Of a DNA stretch of 64,000 bases, positions 27,880 through 38,400 are shown piece by piece (the first letter of the stretch is position 1; the number at the start of each line of letters is the position of its first letter). Source of the DNA: an uncultured Bacteroidota bacterium (GTDB lineage: Bacteria; Bacteroidota; Bacteroidia; B-17B0; Aurantibacillaceae). A program made the translations under genes and the position numbers. Under the pieces are notes generated by a model. It ran no database searches and was not told the DNA's origin. It saw only the letters and a list, made by a program, of their open reading frames with translations. The stretch is from NCBI GenBank assembly GCA_903893815.1, contig CAITNS010000070.1:62001-126000 (forward strand), given 5' to 3'.

Positions 27880-27988
27880 ATTAAAAGCACTTTGTGATAC
27901 AAAGTTATAATATATTTTAATACCTGCAATTTATTTTAACGTTTTTTGATAAATATTATATCAACACTAATTTACTTACCTTTACCAC

Positions 27989-28405
27989 ATGGCAAGAATT
28001 TTAGCAATAGATTATGGGAGCAAACGCGTTGGTTTAGCGGTTACTGATCCTTTACAAATTATTGCCAGCGGTTTAACTACCGTGCACAGTAAAGATTTAA
28101 TTGCCTACCTAGAAGAGTACTTAAAAAAAGAACAAGTAGAGTGCATCGTCGTCGGAGAACCAAAAACCTTACAAAACGAAGCCTCTGATAGTGCCCGTTT
28201 TATTGATCCTTTCGTAACTCACTTAACACGTAAATTTCCTCACATAAAAATTGCGCGTTACGATGAGCGCTTTACCTCTACCCTCGCCCACCAAGCGATG
28301 TTGATGGGTGGTTTGAAGAAGAAAGCTCGTGCTAATAAAGATACAGTGGATATGGTGAGTGCCACCATTATCCTTCAGGATTATTTGAGTTTTATGGGGA
28401 AGTAA
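27989..28405 (+). CDS. ruvX: Putative Holliday junction resolvase RuvX/YqgF
   Basis: A 138-residue RNase H-fold protein of the usual RuvX length. The first strand LAIDYGSKRVGLAVTD has the catalytic Asp, IVVGEPKTLQNEASDSA the loop with the conserved Glu, YDERFTS the next acidic residue and VDMVSATIILQDYL the final Asp. YqgF-type enzymes act in pre-16S rRNA 5'-end maturation and possibly in Holliday junction cleavage. It is monocistronic and followed by a REP-like inverted repeat. Confidence 0.93.
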   Translation: MARILAIDYGSKRVGLAVTDPLQIIASGLTTVHSKDLIAYLEEYLKKEQVECIVVGEPKTLQNEASDSARFIDPFVTHLTRKFPHIKIARYDERFTSTLAHQAMLMGGLKKKARANKDTVDMVSATIILQDYLSFMGK

Positions 28406-28419
28406 TCACCCTACGAACG

Positions 28420-28484
28420 CTTCGACTCCGCTCAGCGTCGGCAATTTTCAATCGGTAGATGATGGTGGCTGAGCGGAGCCGAAG
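28420..28484. repeat. REP-like inverted repeat after ruvX
   Basis: CTTCGACTCCGCTCAGC at 28420-28436 is repeated inverted at 28468-28484 with one mismatch, around a 31-bp spacer. A related form, CTTCGACTTCGCTCAG, lies inside the long palindrome at 54474. It sits between the 3' ends of ruvX and the convergent saccharopine dehydrogenase-like gene, so it may also serve as a terminator. Confidence 0.75.
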
Positions 28485-28500
28485 TCACCGATATAAAAAA

Positions 28501-29829
28501 CTAAGCCTCTTTCTCCGAAAAAATAATATTCAAACTCTCCAATTCAGAAAGCATTGGTTCGTAAATTTCTTTTACTAAAGGAATTTGAACACCATATAAT
28601 TTGAATTTCCCGGTTAAGAAATTTTTAATGGTAATAGCTAATGGCAAGCCTACAGTTTTGGCCATCGCTGTATGAACCTCGTCATCACCAATAACGACTA
28701 AGGAAGAATTTAATTTGTGTTTAGCGCCTTTCAACTCGTATTCAAATTGGTGTTGCATCACAATCATATCTTTATCGCCTGCTTTCAATAACCATTTTTC
28801 TTCCAATAAATTTTGTAATAACTCTGCTGGAGAACCTTCTTTTAATTTAATAGCTTTGTTAGAAAACAATTCTAAATATTCTAACTTCGTCATTACCTCA
28901 GCATCTAGCTCAGTTCCCATAAAGGCGGCTAATTTTTCTTTTACAGCATCATTTCCTTTTGGCAAAAACGATGATAATAAATCGGTATACGTTAATGTAT
29001 TGGCATTTTTAATTTTATAGGAATCGTCGGTTAAACCTAATTTTACAAATACATTCCATGCTTTGCAATAGCCAGGGAAACGCAAGGTTCCACGCAACAT
29101 CGTTTGCGCATCATTCAAACCATAAGGTTCTTTGTAACCAATACTATCGCGGTTAGCGTAAGCATCAAATTTACCGTAACCTTCGACGTCGATGGTTTCT
29201 ATTTGTGTGTACACACGGTTGTATGGAATGAATTTTAATTTGCCTTCTTCAATAAATTGCGCAGTGCCTTGTCCTGCTAAAATAACGTTACGTGGGTTCC
29301 AACTAAATTTATAACCCCAAGGATTATCGTTACTTTCTGGCGCTACCAAGCCTCCACAAAAAGATTTGAAGCTGGTGATTTTTCCACCTTTATCTTGTAT
29401 CTCGTGAATCACTTTCATAGCTGAAGCATGATCGATACCTGGATCTAAACCACATTCGTTTAATAAAATTAAGTTCTTTTGTTTGGCTTCTGCATCCAAG
29501 TCTTTCATATCCTGACTCACATAACTTGCCGTAGCAATATGTTTCCCTAAACGCACGCAATCTCTTGCCACATCACCGTGCATAAATGCTGGCAACATGG
29601 ATACCACGAAATCAGAATTCTTAATCAACTCTTCTCTTAATTGCGCATTATTTACATCAAACTCTACTGCTGCAGCCACATCTTTATACTGAGCAATCTT
29701 AGATTCTACTGCTACTTTATTAGCATCGGCAATGGTAATATGCCAGCTATGGGCTTTAGCGTTTGATAATAAATAATCAATTAGGCTTGAAGAAGAGCGT
29801 CCAGCTCCTATAATTAATAGTTTGCTCAT
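28501..29829 (-). CDS. Saccharopine dehydrogenase family protein
   Basis: The start is the ATG at 29829 (MSKLLIIGAGRSSSSLIDYL), which puts the Rossmann glycine motif GAGRSSSS at residues 8-15; the longer frame to 29871 would add an unlikely 14-residue head. The 442-residue product has the saccharopine dehydrogenase N-terminal NAD(P) domain, then NECGLDPGIDHASAMKVI, the family signature, and the catalytic C-terminal domain. Family members act in lysine catabolism or biosynthesis, but Bacteroidota use the diaminopimelate route, so the actual substrate is uncertain. It is divergent from the DUF4476 gene and convergent with ruvX. Confidence 0.88.
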   Translation of the reverse strand: MSKLLIIGAGRSSSSLIDYLLSNAKAHSWHITIADANKVAVESKIAQYKDVAAAVEFDVNNAQLREELIKNSDFVVSMLPAFMHGDVARDCVRLGKHIATASYVSQDMKDLDAEAKQKNLILLNECGLDPGIDHASAMKVIHEIQDKGGKITSFKSFCGGLVAPESNDNPWGYKFSWNPRNVILAGQGTAQFIEEGKLKFIPYNRVYTQIETIDVEGYGKFDAYANRDSIGYKEPYGLNDAQTMLRGTLRFPGYCKAWNVFVKLGLTDDSYKIKNANTLTYTDLLSSFLPKGNDAVKEKLAAFMGTELDAEVMTKLEYLELFSNKAIKLKEGSPAELLQNLLEEKWLLKAGDKDMIVMQHQFEYELKGAKHKLNSSLVVIGDDEVHTAMAKTVGLPLAITIKNFLTGKFKLYGVQIPLVKEIYEPMLSELESLNIIFSEKEA

Positions 29830-29844
29830 AATATAAATTCTACG

Positions 29845-29852
29845 CAAAAATA
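29845..29852 (-). promoter_or_regulatory. Candidate -7 element of the saccharopine dehydrogenase-like gene
   Basis: Read on the minus strand this is TATTTTTG, an exact fit to TAnnTTTG, 15 bp before the start codon. A TTTTG lies 16 bp upstream, a little closer than the usual 19 bp. The short leader that results makes this a tentative call. Confidence 0.3.
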
Positions 29853-29881
29853 ACCTTAAATTTGAAATCAAAACAGATAAT

Positions 29882-30979
29882 ATGTTGCTAAAAATAAAAG
29901 TCCTTATTTATTTCCTTTTTATGGGTTTTGCTGTTTTAGCTCAAAACAATTCGTTGGTGATATTTAGTGCTTCAGGAAATCCTTTTTATGTGACTTTTAA
30001 TGGGGAAACTATTAATTCGGTGGCTCAATCTAATGTCAAAATATTTGATGTCAATGCAGGCTGGAACACAATTGAAATAAAGATCCCTAGTGTTATTAAA
30101 GAATTAAGATTTAAAGATTCAATTTTATTGAGCAGTAAATCAAAATTCGTCAACAAAGAATTTACCTATGTATTAATTGAAAAAGGAGAAAAATTAGAAC
30201 TTGAATTCAAATCGGTTTCAGAATTATCAGGACCAAAAACACCTCCTGTTCCGCCAGAACCAAAAGAAGCAGCGCCATTAGTGGATAATAGTATTTATGG
30301 AAACTTATATCAAGCGGTCAATAATAAACCTAAGTTTTATGAAAATTATGATAAAGAGACTTCTACTTGTAAAGTAGTATTAACCGATAAAGAAATAAAT
30401 TATGCGATTAAATTAATGGCAAAGGCAAATGATAAAGAAGCTGCTTATCGTTACCTCACACAAATTATTGATTTGAACTGTTATAATACAATGCAATTAA
30501 AAGAATTGCTGGAAACAGCACCCATTGATATGGATAGATTGAATTCGGCAAAGAAAGCTTATACGCATGTAACCGACCCGCAAAATATCAATATGATTTT
30601 ATCGGTGTTTAAATACCCAGCCATGAAAGAATCGTATGCGGCCTTTTTAAAAGAAGAAGAAAATACGATTAAGCAAAAGAATTTGAATTGCAAGGAGCCC
30701 GCTAGTGAAGAGAAGTTTAATACAGTTTATACAAAAATTAAAAATACACCTTACGAAAACGAAAAATTAAATATCTCTAAAAAACTTTTGGTGGATGTGT
30801 GTTTATCGAGTGTTCAGATAAAAAAAATAAGTGAGCTCTATACGCATGATAGAGAAAAATTAGAGTACATGAAATGTGCTTTAAACATTTTAACCGATAA
30901 AGAAAATAATAAAAATTTGGTGGATGAATTTCAATTTCAAGGCACTAAAGATGAATTTTTAAAACACATTTCGAAATAA
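29882..30979 (+). CDS. Secreted DUF4476 protein
   Basis: A 365-residue exported protein with a signal peptide ending near VLAQ (residue 21). Residues 25-110 form a beta-rich domain, followed by a Pro-rich linker (PKTPPVPPEPKEAAP). The second half is helical, with the DUF4476 repeat: LTDKEINYAIKLMAKANDKE and IDLNCYNTMQLKELLETAPI and DMDRLNSAKKAYTHVTDPQN, then a related second copy ending KLEYMKCALNILTDKENNKN. DUF4476 proteins are known only as domains. It is followed 1 bp later by the DUF423 gene. Confidence 0.8.
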   Translation: MLLKIKVLIYFLFMGFAVLAQNNSLVIFSASGNPFYVTFNGETINSVAQSNVKIFDVNAGWNTIEIKIPSVIKELRFKDSILLSSKSKFVNKEFTYVLIEKGEKLELEFKSVSELSGPKTPPVPPEPKEAAPLVDNSIYGNLYQAVNNKPKFYENYDKETSTCKVVLTDKEINYAIKLMAKANDKEAAYRYLTQIIDLNCYNTMQLKELLETAPIDMDRLNSAKKAYTHVTDPQNINMILSVFKYPAMKESYAAFLKEEENTIKQKNLNCKEPASEEKFNTVYTKIKNTPYENEKLNISKKLLVDVCLSSVQIKKISELYTHDREKLEYMKCALNILTDKENNKNLVDEFQFQGTKDEFLKHISK

Positions 30980-30980
30980 G

Positions 30981-31391
30981 ATGAACAACAATAAATTAAT
31001 CACCATTGGCTTATTAGGCGCTATTGCGGTGGCATTAGGAGCACTAGGCGCACACTTTTTAAAAAGTAAATTAGATACAGGATTAATTACTCCTGACCAA
31101 TTAAATGGTTTTGATACGGCTGTTAAATACCAAATGTATCATACGCTAGCGATGTTGGGATTGTTTTTGTTTTCGAAACAACACCCTCACAAATATATCA
31201 ATTGGGCATTCAATAGTTTTTTAATAGGTATAGTGATGTTTTCGGGTTCTTTGTATTTTTTATGTACTCGCAATTTATTGGGAACAGAAGGGCTGAAAGT
31301 ACTAGGACCAATTACACCTATTGGTGGTTTGTTTTTTATTGCAGGCTGGATTTTTATTGCATTAATCGGTTTAAAAAAACAATCTAACTAG
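30981..31391 (+). CDS. DUF423 membrane protein
   Basis: A 136-residue protein with four transmembrane helices. The N-terminal LLGAIAVALGALGAHFLK, the central YQMYHTLAMLGLFLF and FSGSLYFL, and the PITPIGGLFFIAGW segment are the DUF423 (YgdD/YwdK) landmarks. The activity is unknown. It starts 1 bp after the DUF4476 gene and its TAG stop overlaps the GTG start of the next gene, indicating a three-gene operon. Confidence 0.88.
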   Translation: MNNNKLITIGLLGAIAVALGALGAHFLKSKLDTGLITPDQLNGFDTAVKYQMYHTLAMLGLFLFSKQHPHKYINWAFNSFLIGIVMFSGSLYFLCTRNLLGTEGLKVLGPITPIGGLFFIAGWIFIALIGLKKQSN

Positions 31392-32326
31392 TGAATTTAA
31401 GTGGAGAACTGATTGCGCTAATCACCACACTTTGTTGGAGTTTAGGCATTTTTCTATTTACAGAAGCCGCTAAACGTATTGGCTCTGCTCCCTTAAATCA
31501 ATACCGTTTATTATTAGCGTGGATTATTATTTCTATCATTTTATTTTTTTGGAATGATTTAAATTTTGTTGAACTATTTACCGAACCTCAACCCTATCAT
31601 TTTATCTTTTTAGGATTATCGGGTATTATTGGCTTTAGTATTGGTGATTATTGCAGTTTTAATTCTTTTAAATTATTAGGTCCTAAATTAGCGAGCTTAT
31701 ACACAACCTTTGCACCAGGAGCCGCTTTACTAATCGGGTACATTGCTTTAAACGAAAGTGTAAATCTTATTGGCATTTTTGGTATTTTAATTACGGTGTC
31801 GGGTGTTATTTGGTTAACCTTATCTAAAAAAGATTCAAATGCTGCCACGCAAGTTGGATATACTAGAGATAAAAGAGGAATTATTTACGGCATTATTGGA
31901 GCTTTATGTCAAGGAACAGGCTTAGTGCTTTCAAAATACGGCATGGATTATTATGAAGTAAAGCTACAAACCATGCACGCTGTTTGGATCCGTTTGTTAT
32001 TTGCATTTTCGGCAGCATTTATTGTTTCGTTATTGGCAGGGAAATTAAAAGCTAACAGCAAACCAATTTTCACAAACGAAAAAAACAATTTACCGTTTCT
32101 ATTTTTTGGAACCATTTTAGGTCCAGTAATGGGTGTTACACTTTCTTTATTTGCAATTCAAAAATTAGAAGTAGCAGTTGCTCAGACCATTTTCGCTCTT
32201 TTACCTCTTTTTGTATTACCAATTAGCCTAATTGTTTACAAAGAAAAAATAACCCTCCAATCTGTTTTTGCTTGTCTACTAGCATTATCGGGGGTATTGT
32301 TATTGATTTGGAGGAATGAATTTTAA
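31391..32326 (+). CDS. EamA/DMT-family transporter
   Basis: A 311-residue permease with ten transmembrane helices in two EamA repeats (residues 1-145 and 160-305), the normal DMT arrangement. Each half ends with the typical SGVIWLTLS and SGVLLLIWR. The start is a GTG at 31391 that overlaps the preceding TAG by one base; no in-frame ATG lies nearby. It exports or imports a small metabolite; the substrate is not predictable. It is the last gene of the unit with DUF4476 and DUF423. Confidence 0.88.
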   Translation: MNLSGELIALITTLCWSLGIFLFTEAAKRIGSAPLNQYRLLLAWIIISIILFFWNDLNFVELFTEPQPYHFIFLGLSGIIGFSIGDYCSFNSFKLLGPKLASLYTTFAPGAALLIGYIALNESVNLIGIFGILITVSGVIWLTLSKKDSNAATQVGYTRDKRGIIYGIIGALCQGTGLVLSKYGMDYYEVKLQTMHAVWIRLLFAFSAAFIVSLLAGKLKANSKPIFTNEKNNLPFLFFGTILGPVMGVTLSLFAIQKLEVAVAQTIFALLPLFVLPISLIVYKEKITLQSVFACLLALSGVLLLIWRNEF

Positions 32327-32412
32327 TTAAATTAAGATTCTGTTAATTTTCTGAATTTTGCGGTAAAAAAAATAAAAAGTCTTATCTTGGAGAGTTCAAA
32401 AAAATCAGAAAA

Positions 32413-35400
32413 ATGAAAGTTCTATATACTATTACGTTGCTTGTATTAAGTTTAACTATTTTTTCTCAAAAAGGAAAAAACGGATCATTAAGCGTTTCAA
32501 CCGCGAATGTGAGAATAAATGAATTTACTACCTTAACATCGAATGCAAGTACTGGAAATACTACTATTAATGTAGCTGCAAGTTCCTTAAATGCTAATTC
32601 ACGTTTTTCCTCTCCATTGGCGCCGGGAGATTTGATTATGATTATCCAAATGCAAGGAGCTTTAGTGAAATTAAAACCTTACAATCCTTGGGAAGCTTAT
32701 GTAACTGATAGTCTTTATGGACAGATTTACAGTTATCAAAATTGTGGAAACTATGAATTTGCTCAGATTAAAACCGTTATTTCTGCCACTCAAATTGAAC
32801 TAGAGTGTGGGCTAACTTATGACTATTCGGCAACAGGTAAAACACAAATTATTCGTGTGCCAAGGTATAATGCTTTAACGGTAAATGGAACGGGCACATT
32901 AACCACCGATTCTTGGAATGGAACAACTGGAATTGGAGGCGTTTTAGTTGCAGAAGTAGATGGCAATACAACAATTAATGGCCTTATTACCGCTACTGGC
33001 TTAGGTTTTAGAGGCGGTTTACCAGCAGCTTCTGGTGGAACTGATTTTTTTCCATTATCCTCTGCTACGCCAACCAATAAAGGCTCTGAGAAAGGAGAAG
33101 GAATTGGAAGTGATCGACTCAATAACTCTATTGATTCACTAGGAAGATATTGTAAAGGAGCCCCAGGAAATGCAGGTGGTGGTGGAAATGCCAATAACTG
33201 CGGCGGCGGGGGCGGCGGTAACGGCGGCGTTATTACAAATTATAATGGTCATGGAAATCCCGGAGCTGGCTTCAATACAATTTGGAATTTGGAATGGCCT
33301 GGAAAAGCCTCTGTAACATCAAGTGGTGGCGGAAAAGGTGGTTATGGTTCTTCAACAACTACCACTACAAATATTAATTCTGTTGGTCCAAATAGCACAT
33401 CATGGGGAACATTCAGACGTATTAGTGGAGGTGGATTTGGCGGAAGACCTCTAGACTACTCAATAGGTAAACTATTTATGGGCGGCGGCGGCGGCGCAGG
33501 GCATACTACTTCAGGACAATCTAATGGTGCTGGTGCATGTGCTGGCGGTGCAGGTGGGGGACTTATCTTCTTATTAAACTACGGTACAATTTCAGGATCT
33601 GGATCCATTGCTTCAAATGGAGCTAACGGAGGTAATGCTTTTGGAATAGGAAATTTTACTAATCCACAGCAAGGTATTGATGGCGCAGGCGGTGCAGGTG
33701 CTGGCGGAACTATTGTCTTAAAATCTAATGGAGCCATTTCAGGTATCACAGCCAATGCAAGCGGAGGTAACGGAGGAAATCAGATAAAATCAGGTACTAC
33801 TAATAGTGAAGCTCAAGGACCAGGTGGTGGTGGAAGCGGTGGTTATATTGCTGGAAACGGAAGTGTGTTTACCCAAAATGTAAATGCCGGTGCTAATGGT
33901 ACAACTAACGCAACTGCTTTTGCTTCTTTCCCAATGAATGGTGCAACTTCTGGAGGTATTGGAACAAGTAATCAAGTTATTACTCCTTCATTTTCATTAA
34001 CAGCATCAGCTAATCAAACCTTATGTACTAACCAATCAACAACCTTAACAGCTACTTCAACTAATAGTACAACAACGGTGCTTTGGTATAATGCAGCGGC
34101 TGGGGGAAACTCTGTGGCTTCAGGAACAGTATACACAACTCCAACATATACAGCAACTGGAACTTATACCGTTTATGCAGGTTCTTGTCCAGGTTTATAT
34201 CGCTTACCAATTATTATTACTGTTGGAAGCGGTGCCACAATTACAGTTAATAGTCCAACTATTTGTCCAGGACAAACAGTTACTTTAACAGCAAACGGCG
34301 CTACAACTTATACATGGAACACTGGGCCAACAACTAATACTATTTCAGTTTCTCCTTCCTCTACAACTATTTATACAGTAAATGCAACAAGCGGTACCTG
34401 TGCAGGAACTCAAACTACACAAGTTTCCGTATCCCCTACTCCAACTGTTTCCGTTGCAGGTGCAACTATTTGTTCTGGAAATTCTGCTACTTTGACAGCT
34501 ACTGGAGCCACTAACTATACTTGGTCACCTGGCGGGCAATTAACGACAAGTGTTGTTGTAACTCCTACAAATAATACAACCTATACCATTACAGGTGCCA
34601 ATGGAACTTGCACCAATTCGACAACTGCAACAGTTAGCGTAACATCCACACCAACGTTATCAACTAGCTCAGTAACAATTTGTGCAGGACAAGTAGCGAC
34701 CTTTACCGTTAGTGGGGCAACAACATACACTTGGAATCCAGGAAGTGTAACAGGATCTACTTATACAACCAGCCCTGCTTCATCAGGAACCGTTTCAGTA
34801 ATTGGTGCTAATGGAACTTGTACTTCACAAGTCACCACATCAATTACCGTTACTCCAAATCCAACAGTTGCAGTAAGTAATCAAACAATTTGTTCAGGAC
34901 AAACTGCCATCTTAACTGCTACTGGCGCAACAACTTATAGTTGGAATACAGGAGCAACAACCAATACGATTTCAGTTTCGCCAACATCTTTAACTATTTA
35001 TACAGTTGTAGGCACAACAAATGCTTGTACAAATACAATAACTGTTAGTGTAACGGTTAACTCTCAACCTACAGTGGCTGTTGCTAATGCAAGTATTTGT
35101 TCGGGTAACTCAACCATTTTAACTGCTACTGGAGCGACCAATTATACGTGGATGCCAGGTGGACAATTAACGAATACAGTTTCTGTAAACCCTGGTTCTA
35201 CAACTATTTATACCATTACGGGAGCAACCGGAACTTGCAGTACTTCAACAAATGCAACAGTTAACGTAACCTCCACTCCAACATTAGCTGCCAACTCAGC
35301 AACAATTTGTCCTGGACAAACAGCAACATTAACTGCAAGTGGCGCAACAACATACACTTGGAATCAAGGAAATATTTCAGGAACTACGTATACAATTGCT

Positions 35401-38400
35401 CCAGCAAGTAATACAACGGTTTCAGTTATAGGCGCTAATGGAACTTGCACAACAGCAGCTACGGTTTCTGTTACTATTGGTACAGGAATTTCAATCTCAG
35501 TAAATAATCCAACTATCTGTTTAGGCCAAACTGCTTCGTTAACAGCAAGTGGAGCAACTTCTTATACTTGGAGCACTGGACCAAATACAAATACATTAAA
35601 TGTATCACCTGCAACGACTACAACTTATGTTATTTCTGGAACAAGCGGTGCTTGTACAGGAAGTAATACAGCAGTTGTCAGCGTTGTTTCAGTTCCTTCT
35701 GTAACAGTAGCCAATGCATCTATCTGTTCTGGAGGTACTGCTACATTAACTGCGAGCGGTGCTCCTAGTTATACGTGGATGCCTAACGCACAAACGACTC
35801 CTAGCATTACTGATAGTCCAACATCAACCACTATTTATACGATTACTGGTTCAAATGGAATTTGTTCTAATACTACTACAGCAACTGTTAGTGTAACAGC
35901 TACTCCTACTTTAGTTGTTGCATCAACCACTATTTGTCCAGGGCAAACAGCCACTTTAACAGCAAGTGGAGCTACAACTTATACTTGGAATCCAGGAAAC
36001 GTAATAGGAAATACATTTACATTGAGTCCTGCGAGTAACACTGTTGTAACCATTACAGGTGCAAATGGAACATGCACTAGTTCTACAACAGCATCTATTA
36101 CTATCGGTTCGGGACTTTCAATTACGGTTAATAGTCCAACTATTTGTACTGGCGAAACCGCTACATTAACTGCTAGTGGAGCAACATCTTATTCATGGAA
36201 TCCAGGAAACTTATCTGGTTCATCTGTAACGGTAGCACCTACATCAAATACAACTTATACAGTTGTTGGAGTAAATGGAGCTTGTTCCGGAAGTAATACA
36301 GCTGTTGTAACAATTGCTGCTACTCCAACATTAGCATCTAACTCAACCACTATTTGTGCAGGACAAACAACAACCTTAACAGCGAGTGGAGCTACTACTT
36401 ATACTTGGAATCCGGGTAACTTATCGGGCGCATCTGTAACTGTAACACCTGCTTCCAATACAACGTATACAGTTGTTGGAGCAAATGGAACTTGTACTAA
36501 TTCGGCGACGTCTTCTATAGCTTTAATTAATTGTAATAACCCTTGTCAGTTTAGTTTAGGGCGAGATACAGCATTTTGTTCTCCAATGAATTATACTATT
36601 AACGGACCTGCTGGTTACAACTCTTACTCTTGGACACCAGGAGGAGCAACTACACAAAATATTACTGCTATAACAACTGGCACTTACATTTGTACAGCAG
36701 ATATATTAAGTAATGACTTAGTAGCTAATGGCGATTTCAGTTTAGGAAATACGTTATTTACAAGCAACTATATTGTACCAACTGTGCCAGGAGCTTTCGG
36801 TTTATTAACAAACCCAGGCACCTACTTAATAACAACGAGTCCTAATTTAGCTCATAATAATTTTATACCATTTGGAGATCATACTGCTGGAACAGGAAAT
36901 ATGATGGTTTGCAATGGTTCGGCTGTAGCTAATGACATTGTTTGGAGTCAAACGATAGCTGTTTCTCCAAATACGAATTACAATTTCTCGGCTTGGGTTG
37001 CCTCAGTTTATAACACAACAGCTGGTAACGAAGCTCAATTACAGTTTTCTATAAATGGAAGCTTATTAGGTTCTACTTATAGCGCTCCATTCACAGGTGG
37101 CGTATGGGCAAATTTTGCCACAAACTGGAACTCAGGGTTTAGTACTTCAGCTGTTATAACGATTGTTGACCAAAACTTTACAGCGCCAGGAGCTAATGAC
37201 TTTGCGTTAGATGATATTTTCTACCAACAAGTATGTTCTCATTCTGATACAATTATTGTTACTGAAAATGTAACACCAACTGTAACAGCTAGTTCTACTA
37301 ACTCAGTTATTTGCAATGGAAATTCAACAACATTAACCGCAAGCGGTGCTGCTACTTATACCTGGACAAGCGGTATAATTAATGGCGTTAGTTTCACACC
37401 AACAGTAACTACTACCTATTCTGTAATTGGAACATCCGCTGAAGGTTGCACAAATACAGCCATACAAACTGTTACGGTAAATTCTACTCCAACAATTGCT
37501 GTAAATAGTGCAAGCATTTGTTCGGGTCAAACTGCTACTTTAATTGCTACTGGAGCAAGTACGTATACATGGTCGAATAGTGTAAGCGGAAGTATTCAAA
37601 CAGTGAGTCCTTCAGCAACAACAATTTATACCGTAACAGGAACTGATGTAAATGGCTGTGTTAGCACATCTGCTGCATCTGCAGCCGTTGGCGTTTCTGC
37701 TACTCCAACAATTACAATTAACTCGGCATCAATTTGTGCGGGGCAAACAGTAACATTAACTGCAACAGGAGCTTCTAGTGTTACTTGGAATACCTCAGAA
37801 ACAACTGCTAGTATATTTACATCACCAGCTTTCACAACCACGTACTCGGTTGTTGGAAATAATGGAGGCTGTTCATCTACCCAATCAACAACTGTATCGG
37901 TAACACCTTTACCTACGATTACAGTAAGTGTAGCATCGCTTAGTGGGTGCGCACCTTTCTGTACAACTTTTAGTGATGTAGTAAGCGCTTCTGCAACAGA
38001 AATTACTTACAACTTTGGTGATGGAAGTACTGCTAATATCAATAACCCAAATCATTGCTATTTAACTGAAGGTAGTTATACAGTTACTGCAACCGCTACA
38101 AATTCAGTATTAGGATGTTCTAGCACTTTTACATTGCCTGTAATTGATGTTATAATAAGACCAACTGCCAACTTTAATATTTCAGAAGGAAACGTAGTAA
38201 ACGTTGGCACACTTGTAAATTTTGTAAATACAAGTACTAATGCCAATACCTATTTATGGAATATATCATGTAATGGATCTTCTTTAACAAGCCAAAATTT
38301 TGCTGCAACCTTTGTTGATACTGGAAGCTGTTGCATTAATTTAGTAGCTGAAAACACTGCTGGTTGTAGCGACACAACTTACAAGTGCATTAATGTAGTT

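Noticed and set aside
32823-33194. 123-residue antisense open frame in the adhesin
   Set aside because: Pro-rich composition is the mirror of the Gly-rich sense strand; no independent evidence.
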